DNA from: Sodiomyces alkalinus F11
Taxonomy: Eukaryota > Ascomycota > Sordariomycetes > Glomerellales > Plectosphaerellaceae
Assembly: GCF_003711515.1 (NCBI RefSeq)
Contig: NW_021167080.1
Location: forward strand, 4,532,381 to 4,596,380
DNA length: 64,000 bases
Reading direction: 5' to 3'
The translations under genes were made by a program, and so were the position numbers. This document shows positions 1 to 12,093 of this stretch, in pieces. The notes below the pieces were generated by a model. It ran no database searches. It was not told where the DNA came from and was given only the letters and a program-made list of their open reading frames with translations. Position 1 is the stretch's first letter. Every line of letters begins with the position of its first letter.

Positions 1-592
1 TGGACGCCATCTCCTTGCGGACCAGCTGCTTGAGCGTCGGCTCGAGCACCTGCGCGCGGTCCATGGCCTCGGCCAGGTTCATCTTGCTGATGTCCCAGCC
101 GCCGATGACCAGGTCGTTGGGGTGCACCATGGGCAGGATGTCGTGGAACGGGATGTTCACCTCCCTCCGGCTCTTGGCGTCGGTGCCGAGCTTGATGGTC
201 GAGCCCATGATGACCGACCCGTAGTAGTTGGCGGCGCGGGTGCCCTCCTTCGTCTCCCAGGCGAGGTTGCGACGGTTGGCGATGATGCCGGCCGTGACCG
301 TGGTGCCGTTGTTTCCGCCCAAGCCGACAAGCATCATGCCGAGCTTGGGAACCTTGCGGTCCGTCTTGAACTCGTACACCGTCTCCTTGGGTGTGGCGAC
401 ATACTTGCCGCTGTCGTCCTTGGTGACGTCGGTGGTGCGGTACGTGTACTTGGACAGGATATCCGTCTCCGAGTAGGTGACATTAGCCGAGTTCACCGTG
501 AAAAGATCCGAGCGGGCGGCGGCGGCGGTGCCGTTGTGGCCGTTGGCAGGTCCATCTCCGTTCAGGGAGCCCGAGTCAGCGTGGGGAGCCAT
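1..592 (-). CDS. INO1: myo-inositol-1-phosphate synthase, N-terminal part (cut by window edge)
   Basis: Converts glucose-6-phosphate to 1L-myo-inositol-1-phosphate using NAD, the first step of inositol and phosphatidylinositol synthesis in the cytosol. Reading the minus strand from the ATG at 592 gives 197 codons without a stop or intron up to the window edge. The visible part has the short Ala/Asn-rich fungal N-terminus, then the NAD-binding segment LVGLGGNNGTTVTAGI, then the conserved blocks YYGSVIMGSTIKLG, NIPFHDILPMVHPNDLV and GGWDISKMNLAEAMDRAQ, all hallmarks of the family. Catalytic residues lie beyond the edge, so completeness cannot be judged. The gene faces away from the LIM gene across a 6.5-kb spacer, which would hold its promoter. 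No intact inositol-responsive UAS was recognised there. Family assignment is very secure. Confidence 0.95.
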   Translation of the reverse strand, partial: MAPHADSGSLNGDGPANGHNGTAAAARSDLFTVNSANVTYSETDILSKYTYRTTDVTKDDSGKYVATPKETVYEFKTDRKVPKLGMMLVGLGGNNGTTVTAGIIANRRNLAWETKEGTRAANYYGSVIMGSTIKLGTDAKSRREVNIPFHDILPMVHPNDLVIGGWDISKMNLAEAMDRAQVLEPTLKQLVRKEMAS

Positions 593-1411
593 GTTGACTT
601 GACTTGTAAGGAGTGCGGGCGTGGCCGGTTCGATAAAAAAGAGAAGTAGGTTGAGAAATTTAAGTAGCTATTTGGCGAGTTACCACGCGGGTTTCTCTTT
701 TAATGATCGAAGGCCGAGTCCGCTGATCTCCCGGGAGCGGTAGAACGGCGGCCTCCTGCGAACGGGTGATGGACCCTGGAGGAAATGGAAGGTTAGCAAG
801 CTGACCCGGCAAGAGATGAAAGACATGGCGTGATCGCTGTGACCTTCATGGGACAGAGGGGTGGCAATGCAGAAGAAATAACGCAACATACGAGTTGAGG
901 AGGTTGGAGAACGTCTTGACGACGGGGGTGATCGCGACTCGAAAGTGCGATCGGTCTGTTGGAAAGGGTTTTGGGGGGGTAGTGGTGATGGACGGTGGTC
1001 GAGAAGACGGCGTTTTTGTGCGCAATTAAGTTGCTGGCGATTGGTGTTTCGATGATGGAAGAGAAGAAGGGAAAGAAAAAAAAAAGAAAAGGAAAAACTA
1101 CGATAAGGGGAAGAGGTGGGCCGTTGGTTCATATAGTCTCAACGTTTACACCTTCCGCGCCATGGTCCCCGTTCCCCGTTGTTGGCTTTTGCGCTAGTCG
1201 GCTACACAACACTCTGGTACAGTGTCTGTACTGCCTGAACTCCGTATGCTACGTCGAGAAAGCCATTTTACCAAGCATTCGGGGGTCGGGTGGCAGGAGG
1301 AACCCGGTCCGGTACTCGTTGGCGGTGAGCAGACCAAGGTAGAAGAAACTTTAGTCGACGATGCGTTCGCCCATGTGGAGTCTTTGATTTCAAGCTATAC
1401 AAAGTATCCGC

Positions 1412-1448
1412 ACGTTGTACGTTGTATGTTGTACGTTGTACGTTGTAC
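1412..1448. repeat. ACGTTGT heptamer tandem repeat
   Basis: Five consecutive copies of the 7-bp unit ACGTTGT, the third with one change (ATGTTGT). The same heptamer, single or double and in both orientations, recurs in many other spacers of this window, for example at 3446, 6083, 54390, 62804, 63101 and 63135. Confidence 0.9.
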
Positions 1449-3536
1449 AACCATATTTGAGTATCTGTGCCTCATTACAGCCGAGTTCTTACTTCATGCC
1501 CCTCTTCGTGGTTGGCGCCAAAAGGCACAAAACGCGTAAGAGCAACTCATCGCGGACATATGATAGGGGGACAGCAGGGACAATAGGGACAACTCAACAT
1601 GACCTATTCTTGGCTGCATTGAGCACAAATGAAGAAACGAGAGGACTGGCAGAATTATTATGGATGGGTCGAATCTTCCATGGTTTTCGAACATTGATTT
1701 GACTCTGGATAAACAGATTTGACAGCGGTTAATACTGTATAGTGGCCCTATTCGACGTAGTGTATGAAGTATTTTGCTTGGCCCGGATATAGCGGATATG
1801 GATATCGTGAGCTGGTGGAGGTGTTCAATGTTTCCGAGGAACGGTTTTCTCTTCTGCTTCTGTTGACTTCTTTTTACCCCTCCCCCTCTCTGCGAGATGG
1901 CCTGCGATAGGATAGGCAGATCCAGCTTGGCAGATAAGGGGACCCAGGACCCAGGACCAACCAATTGTTATCGATAAGGTACCTTAGGTACCCTAGGTAC
2001 CTTAACCCTCCCAAGACCCTATCGCTATCGATAACGCTTGCCCCTCCCTGCCCCTTCGCCGCAGAGACGAGGGACAAGGAGTCGCCTATTCCTGTTTCAA
2101 CGTAAAAACCACCTACAAAGGAGCTGCAAACCCACACATCAAACTTGAAGCTAACGCTGGCATGCTGTCCACCGTGCCACGGCACTGCTTCGCACTTCAC
2201 TTCGCACGACTAAGCTACCTACCTTACCTAGGTACCTACCCACTACTTTGATGGCTCGAAACTTGATTGGTAAATTGGGTTCCTCGGCGGCATTCGAGAC
2301 GCAGCTCTCGGGTGACTACGGATGACTACGGATCCTGCAGCAACGCCCAACCCCCATGGATGATCGTCGATGACAGCCGACCGCCATCTCTGCAAGTTGT
2401 GGGTTGGTCTCATGCAGAGAGTCTCGATATCGATATCGGACCGGGTCAACCTTCAACCTCCACATACTTCGTACCTCATACGAATACGAACTTGACCTGA
2501 TGTTGCCCTCTCAAGAAAGCTCAGTTTCGGCCGTCATCGTGCCCCATTGCTGCTTGCCCCTTTTGCCCAGGCATACACTTGTTTGTGGTATAGCACTACC
2601 TCCATTGCCGTCCAAGGGAACTAACTGTAAGGTAGTTTCAACGTTTTCCTTCTTTTAGCTCCTTCCTTTCCTTCAGTTTTCTTTCATGTGTCCTCACCGC
2701 TTCAAACATCTCGGGACCTACATGCCATGCCACGCTTCCTTGGCTGCAGTCTGAAAGCCGTACATCCGTCCGTCATACTTGGATAAAAAGGTCAGAAACC
2801 CTCATTCGGACTGCATTTCTGCAAAGCTTGCGGACATACATACCTACCAATGCACACACCGACATTCGTCGCGTCCAATAGTCAGAGTCAGACCACCGAG
2901 GGTCGGTCCGGGGCCCCCCCACGAACCTCGGACCCCGCCGTTCTCAGATACCTATACGTACACGGCCTAACCCCTTTGAAGTTCAAGATCGCGTGCTCGC
3001 TCCCTATCTCAAACTGACGCTCTGAGTTGCCACCAATGGAGTCACATTCCATGGCTTTCTCTGGGCTCGGTTGACGCTTGGGTTACAACTTACAACCGAA
3101 TTTCGATTCTTATACCTACCAACTAACGGCCGAGCAAGTCACGGCTCATTTTTCTTGTTGTCGTGTTATGGTACGCTGCCACGGTAACCTTTAACCGACA
3201 TGGACTGAACCTTGGGTCTATGTGACGACGCCACATTTTATTTAATAGACCAAAACCGTATGGTCCCAGACGTCGAATATCGTCGATGAACACCAACCTT
3301 ATTCTGTACTAGCTCACGGTTCCGTTTCTCTCGAGCCCACTAACGCTACCGGCCTAGATGCGCACCTCCTGTCCACGTCTTTGACGGAAAGATGCGGGCT
3401 TTGGCACCGGATTCCTTCTTACTTTCATGGCCACATATCGCACGTACGTTGTACGAAGCAGTTGGTTCAACTGTGCTTGAGTGGGTTCACTTCGAGAGAT
3501 CGCCCATGGATGCACCCTTCTCTGCGCGGCCCGGGG

Positions 3537-3564
3537 CCCTGATGATCATTCGCGATCATCAGGG
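3537..3564. repeat. perfect 11-bp inverted repeat (hairpin)
   Basis: Arms CCCTGATGATC and GATCATCAGGG are perfect reverse complements separated by six bases. It lies in the gene-poor spacer with no adjacent gene end, so a terminator role is not implied. Confidence 0.8.
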
Positions 3565-3624
3565 AGACAAATCCCCTTCTCCCCCGTGATACCTACAACG
3601 TACTTACGCGGCACCGCAGGCCGC

Positions 3625-3660
3625 AATACCTACAACGCACGTATGTTGTAGGTAGGTATT
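3625..3660. repeat. near-perfect inverted repeat with ACAACG arms
   Basis: The left arm AATACCTACAAC pairs with GTTGTAGGTAGGTATT, which differs only by an extra GGTA. The arms combine the two commonest spacer motifs of this window, ACAAC(GT) and GGTAGGTA. Confidence 0.75.
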
Positions 3661-5200
3661 CTTGGGAAACTGGAGGAATGGCCAGTTGGTGTGACGGAGA
3701 GCTTCGATCGGCGCCGCAAGACCCCCCATCTGGGCATTATACTGCTTACTTGGCTCGGCCAATTCTGCGCTATCCACAGAATCCTTGTCGAGAAATAGGG
3801 GTTTCTGTGGAAACCTGCCAGTTGGCATGAGATTACAAGTGACGGACTTGCGCTCGGCATTATTTCGTTGTACTTCGCAGGACCTCCTCCATAATCCCGT
3901 GGCATGGCAAGGAGGGACAGGGACTCAACGGGAGGGTCTCTACGTCCCCTGAAGTGACGCTTGGTCAGATACAACGTACAGCCAGTTTCCCTTGCGTAAA
4001 TATCCGTAGATTGATCATCTGGACGGGTAGCCCTCGAGGTGAAGTGCCGGATCTACCAAGTACTATACCAATGGGGAAAATCTCCGGGCGTCCTCTCGGA
4101 GAAGAGAAGAGTGGGCGGTTAATAATAATAAGAAAGAGGACGAGTCACGACCCTTCTCGCAGCATCGCTGGTCGATTGAGTTGAGGCACCATGTAACTTC
4201 GTAATTACAGAGTACGATGTACGATAGCCGGACAGTAAAATAAAAAGCTTGGCTTGGGAAGTGGATATCGTGGAGATGATTTGTTGATCTCGATATTAAC
4301 GTCACCTTGAGTGCTGATGAGGATCGACCAATCTGAACACGGACCAGGAGGAAGCGTGAGCTGGACGATTTGTTGCAAACTGAAACCTCATAGGCTCGAG
4401 AAACATCCGAAGAACATCCATCTAAGTGTCGTGCAGCGTAGGGGCTCATCCCGCTCCATCCCCAGTGGATCCAGTCAATGGTCGAAATGGATCGAAATGC
4501 GTCTGTGCCGGTTTAGGATAGGCTCGCCCCCTGTCGGTAATCACGAGCTTCCGAATTAGCTAGCACCTTCAAAACCGGAATGACTGACTGGACGCCTTAG
4601 GAACAGATCCTTATAAAACATCACGTTGGTCCGTTTTGCCCACGAGGTATTAAGATATAGCCGGGAGGCATGTCCATATTACACTTTGTACGTTGGGTAA
4701 GGTTGCTTAGGTAGGTACCTTAGGTAAGTTGTATGTAAACCTGGAACTAATTACAAAGTAGCGTACTTTTTACCAAGGGGACCAGAATCGAGAAGAAAGT
4801 ACGAACCGTCTGTAACTACCTATTCGTATTACCACGGCGACTGTGCTGGTTTGTTCTCCGCGCAAAGTAGTGTACGTGGCCCCCATCTCGGCGGTGGAGC
4901 TACCGATAGGTGAGGTGGGGTCTAATTCTGGGCTTTTTCGAAGTTCGGTTCGAGTGACATGTCGTCCTCCTGAATTCACACCGTTTCCATGATGTATAGA
5001 GTAATTACCCATGGAGGTGTGCGTTGTAGGTATCGAGACACGTTGTTCAGCATGTCTACTGCTTTCTGAGCGCGGCATCCACGCCGCCGTTCAGTCCGTC
5101 AGGTTGTAGCCACGCTGCCATCCGCAGCAAGGGCATATCAAAGAGCATGCGAATACTTTGTAAAGTAACTCGTCTGTTGACGAACCAGGGTTTTGTATGT

Positions 5201-5227
5201 ATTTATTTATTTATTTATTTATTTATT
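5201..5227. repeat. TTTA tetranucleotide microsatellite
   Basis: About six copies of TTTA in tandem in the spacer upstream of the LIM gene. No gene overlaps it. Confidence 0.85.
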
Positions 5228-7133
5228 CCGTAGCCTCATGCCACGTCGGCAAAACGATTTGGGCTGTATTCAGGAGCAGAGTACGTACGAATAAGTCATG
5301 TCAGTACAGCCATGAATGAGAATCAAGAGCATGGAAAGACAGAAAAGCGGCCAGCGGTATCCGTACCTTTAGGTAGTTTCTTACTATGGCTCGAAACCTG
5401 GAAGCGAGTATCCGCACGTCTGCCGAATTACTCCGTAGACCATGGCGCTTTTGCTGGAACGAGTTTATTTTGCGGGTTCTCCAAAGACCTTCCGGATCAT
5501 ATGTTCTCATAAATAACCGATCTAATAAACAGACGAAAACAAATTTTGAGGTGTGGCCTACAGTATGCAGCAATTGTGGAAGATTTGACCTTATATTTTT
5601 TTTTTGTTCCGGAGTCTGCTTGTTTCCTGATCATTGATTTCTACGAAGTATTATTCGTAATTTGACGACTCTTTGGTCGAACCAAACAGCACCGCCAACA
5701 GGCGGATATTCCTTCAGTTATTTCCTTCCAACTTCATACACGAAGTCAGTCATTTCATTTCCCACTCCAATAGGCAGGTAAAATACGTACCGCGTACGGA
5801 GGTGTATACGGAGGAGTATGTGTACGGACTTTTCGTACGAAGCATATCGGCACTCCTATTGGCACACTTCGTACCTTACTTCACCTTGTATCTGCACCCA
5901 TCTAATCCGCAATTACCAGCGCCAAGGTTACCTATGTTATGGGGGCGGCTTCGGTGCGCCTGGAATCCAACTTGTCGACTCTCGTCGCTTACATTCGCTC
6001 AACTACCAAGTAATCAATTAATTAGGAATAAGCACTTGACCGTCCTCAGCACCCAGCAGATGCGATGCCCCCCAGCTCAGATTACGTTGTACATCGTGAA
6101 AGCCACCAGTTGTGCAAACCACTCAAAGCCCGATTTGGATATGTACCTTATGTACAACGGAGTCCACTAGTGCCCATTCAGGAACAAAGCAAAAGAGCAA
6201 AGCCAGCCAGGGGCCAGAGCCAAGAGAAGTAATGTAGCCAGGGGGAAGGGGTGGGGGAAGTGTCCCAAAAAGCGTTAGTATTCGTGGATCCATGACCTTA
6301 ACCCACCTATAAGCCACTCGTAACGCCCCCTCTAACTTCCCTAACACAACCCAAACGTCCCTGATATCGACGAACGAGGACAAATCGTCAGGGGTAAAAG
6401 TCGCAACGACCAGGGGTTCAAGGAAGACGGCCAAGTCTCGCCTTTTGTGCCCCATACTTTGTACACGTACAAACATCCCTGATGGCCTCCGCAATATTCG
6501 AGACGTTAGCTGCAACGGCAGCATCCTCTTATGCATTCGAGCATCTCACCGTCCTTGTGTCCTTCGTCTCGGGACAGACAGACCTTCTTTTTCCTTCCTT
6601 TCTTTTTCGCCTCCCATTTTATCCTCCTCCCTTCTTGCATAGCCTGACGATTGACTCTTGGACCCGAACCAAAGCGCGACATCCCGATTTTGTCGGTCGT
6701 GGCACAGGGCATCTCCCACCTCCAATCCCAAACGACTTGCATGAGGATCCGACGCTACAAAGACGGGGCTGTTCAAACATCCGAATACCGAACGCAGCGT
6801 GTGTTTGTTGCCAACAAAGCCTAATAATAATAATAACAATTGCCTCGTCATTGTCTCTCTACGCATCAAGCAATCATATACCCTTCTCAACACAAAAGAG
6901 AAGCCCGAGCAGGACAAAGGTCAAAAGGGTCACGAGGTAGACGTTCAGGAGCTTTCGTCCCTTGCGCGGGCGCGCTTTGAATCGACGTTCTATTTATACA
7001 CTTCCCTTCTCGAACCGCTCCCAGTAGCCAACTCTACCCGAACAAGAGGCAACTCCCTCCTGCCAATGCCATCCTTTCGAGGCTAAACTTGGATCGCGTT
7101 GAGAGAACACACCTCGAGAGATACGCGATAACT

Positions 7134-9452
7134 ATGGCTGCCCAGAGGGAGTCGAGCCTGATGCCAGCCATCAAATGCTCATCCTGTGGTGCCCAGGTTG
7201 AGATCTCCCTGATGGGGGAGCACATCTGTCAGCCAGACGCACTAAGCAGTACGTAACCGCCTGGGTTTTGCTCTTGTAGCCTCCTTTTTGTCATCCCGTT
7301 GCTAACTATTTTTCGTTGTCTCTAGCTTCACCACCAGTAGCCGCACCTGACAGCTTCCGCCCATTGGACCGTCCACTCCCCCCCAATGAGAGCAGACCGG
7401 GCCGCATTCCACCTCCGAGGGTCGATACAATAGCTGCCAGCAAGTCCTCCCATATTCGCTCGTCATCTCCCCAACCGGATGCTAACTGCGAAAGAAGACC
7501 ATCCTTCTGTGACAAATGGTCAGATGACCCCCATGAGCAATGCAACGGGGTCTCATGCCGTTTCCCCCCGAACTCCCGCACCCTATAGGTCGGACGACTA
7601 CTTTCCACCTCAGATCGGCCCCGATCATAGTAGTACTTATTCACCCCACGCGGGAAAACGACCCGGAGGTTACGGAGGTTTCGGCGACCCCAGTATTGCG
7701 GAGACCCCGCCTGCCACAGCTGCTAGCGGTCCCAACAAAGCACCGGGCCAAGGCAGCCTCCTCCAAAGAATGAACACGATTACCCCCGGTCCGTTCGAGG
7801 CCGAACCCAAGCCGGCGATGTCACCCCTGCACAACGCATTTCCGCCGAGAGATGAGTCAACGCCGCGTGAGAACGTGACCTTGGAGATCCCCAAGACGAG
7901 CCCGAGGGCCATCGAACCTCCCGACGACGCGTTCGTGCCGCCCGCCAAGCCATTGGCCGCCTCACCCTCTCCCATAACCGACGGCTTTGCTTTCCTGGGG
8001 AACAACCATACCGGAATCGCACCGCCCAAGGTGCCCAGGAAAAATGGCTACGGTGGCTTCGGACCTCCCACGCAATCACCTGACGACTATGAACCCCGAC
8101 CCTTCGGCGCAATCCGATCCGGTACCTTCCCCCGGCCCAACGATCGCATGGGGCCACCGGTGAGAACCCCGGTGAGAACCCCATCCGCGCCCACCACGCG
8201 ACCGGAATCGTTACAACAGCGTCCCGACACCTCGCGAATGCCTCCTCCCCGCACGAGCCTGCTCCGACCGGCAACCGCAGGCAGGGACGGTCCGTCCATC
8301 AACCTGGCCGACGAGTTTGGCAGCGCAAACCCGTACCACTCGCCGTCCGACTCGGCATCGTCGGGGTACTCGACTTTTAGTCGACCAAGGGGGTCAAGCT
8401 CGGAGAGTAGCTCCCAGTCGAGCCCCCAAAAATCGCAGAGCCGAAGGAAGCCGTCGGACACGAGCAACTTTGACCAGCTCATGAACGACCTCGAGACGTC
8501 CATGTCGAATATGGGATCCGCGCGGAACGACGACGTCTCGCCCCCCCCGCCCTTGGCGCGACCTGTCGACTCCTGGAGTCCGAATGCGGTGCCCCGACCA
8601 CCGCTTCCGGCCGTTTCCCCCATGTCCTCCCCCGATCTTGAATCTCCTCCCTCTCCACCTCGAAATGTCCGACCCTTGGCCCCTTCGTCGCCGCAAACCA
8701 AAGCGGCGCCGGGGGTGTCTGATAAGCATCAGCATCCGCATGATCCGGCGGTACAGTCGGCGAGGGGATCATGCAAGGCATGCGGCGAGGCCATCAAGGG
8801 CAAGAGCATTTCGTCCGCGGACGGTCGCCTCACGGGACGCTACCACAAGGCGTGTTTCGTGTGCACGACCTGCCGGGAGCCGTTCTCGTCCGCCGAGTTC
8901 TACGTGCTCGACGACAAGCCGTACTGCGAGGTCCACTACCACAAACTGAACGGCAGCCTCTGCGGCAGCTGTGGCCGCGGCATCGAAGGCCAGTATCTGG
9001 AGGACGAAGAGACGATCAAGTACCACGTCGGGTGCTTCCGGTGCGGCGACTGCGGCGTGCCCCTCTCCAACGGCTATTTCGACGTCGACGGCAAAGCGTT
9101 CTGCGAAAAGGATGCTTGGAGGCGTATGCACCAGCCACCGCACCCACAGCCGCGGATGGCGGACGGGCTCGGCCCCTTTGGACCGGAAAGTGGTCCGGGG
9201 CGACCGATGAATAGGTCGCCTGCTCCGCCTCATGGAGCTTATACTGGACGTCCTGGCCCCCGTCCGCCCATGGGACCGGGCGTGGGACTGCCGATGGGCC
9301 GTGGTCGGGGAGGACCTCCTGGTATGGGCGGACCTAGACCGGCCGTCGGCCTGCCGAGGGGTCAGAGAGTCGCGCCCGGAACCAATCTGGCTCCCAACCT
9401 CGCGCCGATGCCGAGGATGAACAAGCGCATGACGAGACTGGGCATGATGTGA
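7134..9452 (+). CDS. paxillin-like protein with two C-terminal LIM domains
   Basis: A cytoskeletal/signalling adaptor of the fungal paxillin-like group; LIM domains bind zinc and partner proteins. Exon 1 (7134-7248) starts MAAQRESSLMP and has a small Cys pair segment. An intron with an ideal TGCTAAC branch (7249-7325) follows, then a long exon to the stop at 9452, about 747 residues. Residues 60-515 are Pro/Ser-rich and disordered. Two LIM domains follow at about 520-572 (CKACGEAIKG to CEVHYHKL) and 580-635 (CGSCGRGIEG to CEKDAW) with the expected Cys/His spacing. The tail is Gly/Pro/Arg-rich. Oddity: exon 2 opens in one frame (7328 onward, encoding PPPRVDT) but the LIM-encoding frame is shifted by one base, open from about 7450. 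I found no intron of suitable length with good sites, so a 1-nt indel between about 7430 and 7478 is likely. Confidence 0.88.
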
Positions 9453-12093
9453 AGAGGCGTCTGCCCTTGGTAAGAGCTACTACCATACTAGGCCTGACCT
9501 CGTCCAGCAGCGGACAATGGCGGGCAGGTATGCTCGCGACAGCAAACGATGAGGACGTCCCTTACATGGGATGATTTATGACCATATTTTGACATTAGCA
9601 CTACTCCGATTTCACGAGCACGACACGCTCATTTTCTTCCTTTTCTCCTTTTCCTCCCCTGAGTGTCACCTTACTTGATCTATTGAGCGTCTTTTTCTTT
9701 TCTTCTCTTGTTCTCCGACTTTTTTTACTCTTTCTTTTCTTTCTTCTTTTTTTCATTCTCTATACCCCGTCCTTCTTAGGACTTCGTCGTATATTTTGGT
9801 CTTTGTATACCCCATTATCTTCTTGGTGTGGCATTGTTGGGTTACGAGTGGCAAGGTTCGCAATACATATTTGATAATTGAGATGCGGTCCGAGACAGGC
9901 ATGGGACGGTTGCTCTTAGTGAGCTGGTTTCCTCTGGCGTTTCGGAAGACCTTTCTGTACCTAGAGCTCCATGTCATGGTGGAGTTTAATTCAGAGCGGC
10001 TTTTTTTCCTCTTCCTTTTTTTATGGTCCACTCGGTTCTCTATATTCCGCGAATAGTTTCTACAACCCCCTCTGTGGGTGTCTCTGAGTGTCTCGTAATT
10101 ATACCCACGCCGCCCTACCGACTTACCTAGCCCATGGGCCGTGGAGTTGGATGGGACGTGCCCGAGCTCGCAAGTACCCCACATGCTTAATCAGCTGCAC
10201 CACCGACGCAAGCGAGATGGACAAGGTGTGGTTGTACATACTCCGTAGGGACTGGACGTTGCATAAGCTTACTGTTGAAGCGGTCGGCCGAACGCCCTCG
10301 AGATGAGTTTCAAACTGTAACCGTTGATGTGGAATGGGTTCGTTGGCTGTGCTATTCATAGCAACGACTCGGTCAGCTCGCACTTATACGATACATACCA
10401 TGTGAATGTGGGTCGTATTCTTCGCAGACCATGAAGGTTGGTGGCGGACGAAAGTCTGAAGTAAGCACTTGACGATGGACGATGACTCCAACAGATCGCG
10501 GGTGATTGGTGGGGGAGACAGATAGATGTGCAGATGGGCGGGTTTGGGGAAATTGCCTTCATATAACATATGTGGGGGGCACATGCACAGTTCTACACGT
10601 ACCGAGATGGGGTAGAGCGACTTTTGTGAAGCTTGATACGAGAGAGGAGATGACCTATTAGGAACTACCCTTCATGGATCGCAGCTGCACTGTATTACTA
10701 AGGTAAGATAGCCTGTCGGTACCCATGTACGGATCGGATTGGTCTGGGATACCCATCAAAGCAAGTTCCTAAGGAGAGAATGTGTGTATTTGCTTCGTGG
10801 GAGAGAAGACACGAAAACCATCCAGAGACAAAAAGGGCGGGGTAGAGCGTAAAAGTGAGAAATAAAATCGAAACAATAGAAAATACCTAGTGTAGGTACC
10901 TTACTTGAGAAGAGAGCAACAATTGGGGAAAGTTTAAAATTATCCTCTGAATATGGATTTGCCCCTAGGGGCCTATCAGTGTCCCTAGCCGGTATGAGAA
11001 TGAGTGGCTCGGGCGATCGTCGAACCGCCCAGTAAGTCGTCGGCGTCAGCAACGTCGTCAGCCGGTTCACTCCCTCCAAACCCTACTATCCGTTTATTCC
11101 GTAATCGAACCAATTCACCTAGGACAGGATGCCTGCCTACAAGATTAAAACACAAGATTAAACCACCAAGCTGCCAGTGCGAGTGCAGTCAAATCTCGAA
11201 GACATGGGATCGCTTACCTTTTACGGTGTACGCTATGGGCGTCTCGAAATTGCTCCACCAAATCTGGGTACCCAGCCGCCGCAGTGTCAGGTCAGCACAA
11301 CAGATATGATATGACAATGACCCACATCTGATTAATCAATGTAGCTGATTCTACGGTAGAGAATCCTTCTACAGGGTCTATACGTATCTTACTGAAAACA
11401 CTGAACTGATAATGCAATATATTAGCCCCATTATTGGAACCACCCCCTTCCCTCCCGCCCCGTACCTGGCCCCCTTCTTTCGGGTTCTTCTAGTCCCTCC
11501 CAAAGCGACCCCTTCCCTTCTTCCCATCCCATCCCATTCCTCACCTGGAGCTTCAATTCCTCGCGGTGTTTCACGGGCAAGCCGTTTCACCTCGTGTATC
11601 TCACCCGCTTTCAGCCTTCTCTAATTGCATTATTTGGCTATCGTTCAATTTTATCCTCAAACATTTTCCCAGGCTTCTTGGATAGAAGTCGTTCCACTCG
11701 TTACTGTACAATTACCCGTCCCGAAAACGTCGATTTGCCTGTCCCGGCTCGACAGGGGAGAAAGGAACAAAGAGGCGAAGGAAAAAAACAAGAAGCAGAA
11801 GAGTCACCACCTGATACCACGCGACGGCTTCCTTTTCTTGCAATTTCGTCTTCCCCGAAAACGACGGTTCTGACGTGACCGTCTCTAATCCGCGACGTTT
11901 GAGAGTCGATGTGTCCGAGTTGCAACAACATGATTTCCTAACTCGGCACCATCGGCACTTCTCTTGTTTTCGCTTTCTTCCGCGACCTGTCATCTTGCCC
12001 TGACCGACCTCGACAGATAACGACCACTAGCGCGCCTCTATCGCTCTCCGCCTCCGCCTCCTCCTCCTCCCATACCTCCCACACCTGCCTTCC
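9453..12093. other. intergenic region, no gene seen
   Basis: It holds the LIM 3' region with pyrimidine-rich tracts (9630-9770), some GGTACC-type motifs (about 10890-10910), and the DUF3405 promoter and pyrimidine-rich leader (11410-12090). Open frames are short and unconvincing. Confidence 0.6.

Larger units (their letters stand above)
593..7133. other. 6.5-kb gene-poor spacer between INO1 and the LIM gene
   Basis: I see no convincing gene here; open frames are short and resemble no known family. It holds the INO1 promoter (left) and LIM promoter (right, with a possible TATTTATA at 6991-6998, about 140 bp before the LIM start). It contains heptamer ACGTTGT repeats (1412-1448), GGTACC-rich palindromic clusters (about 1975-2005, 2221-2240, 4705-4730), two inverted repeats (3537-3564, 3625-3660) and a TTTA microsatellite (5201-5227). 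No transposase or reverse transcriptase remnant was recognised. Confidence 0.6.
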
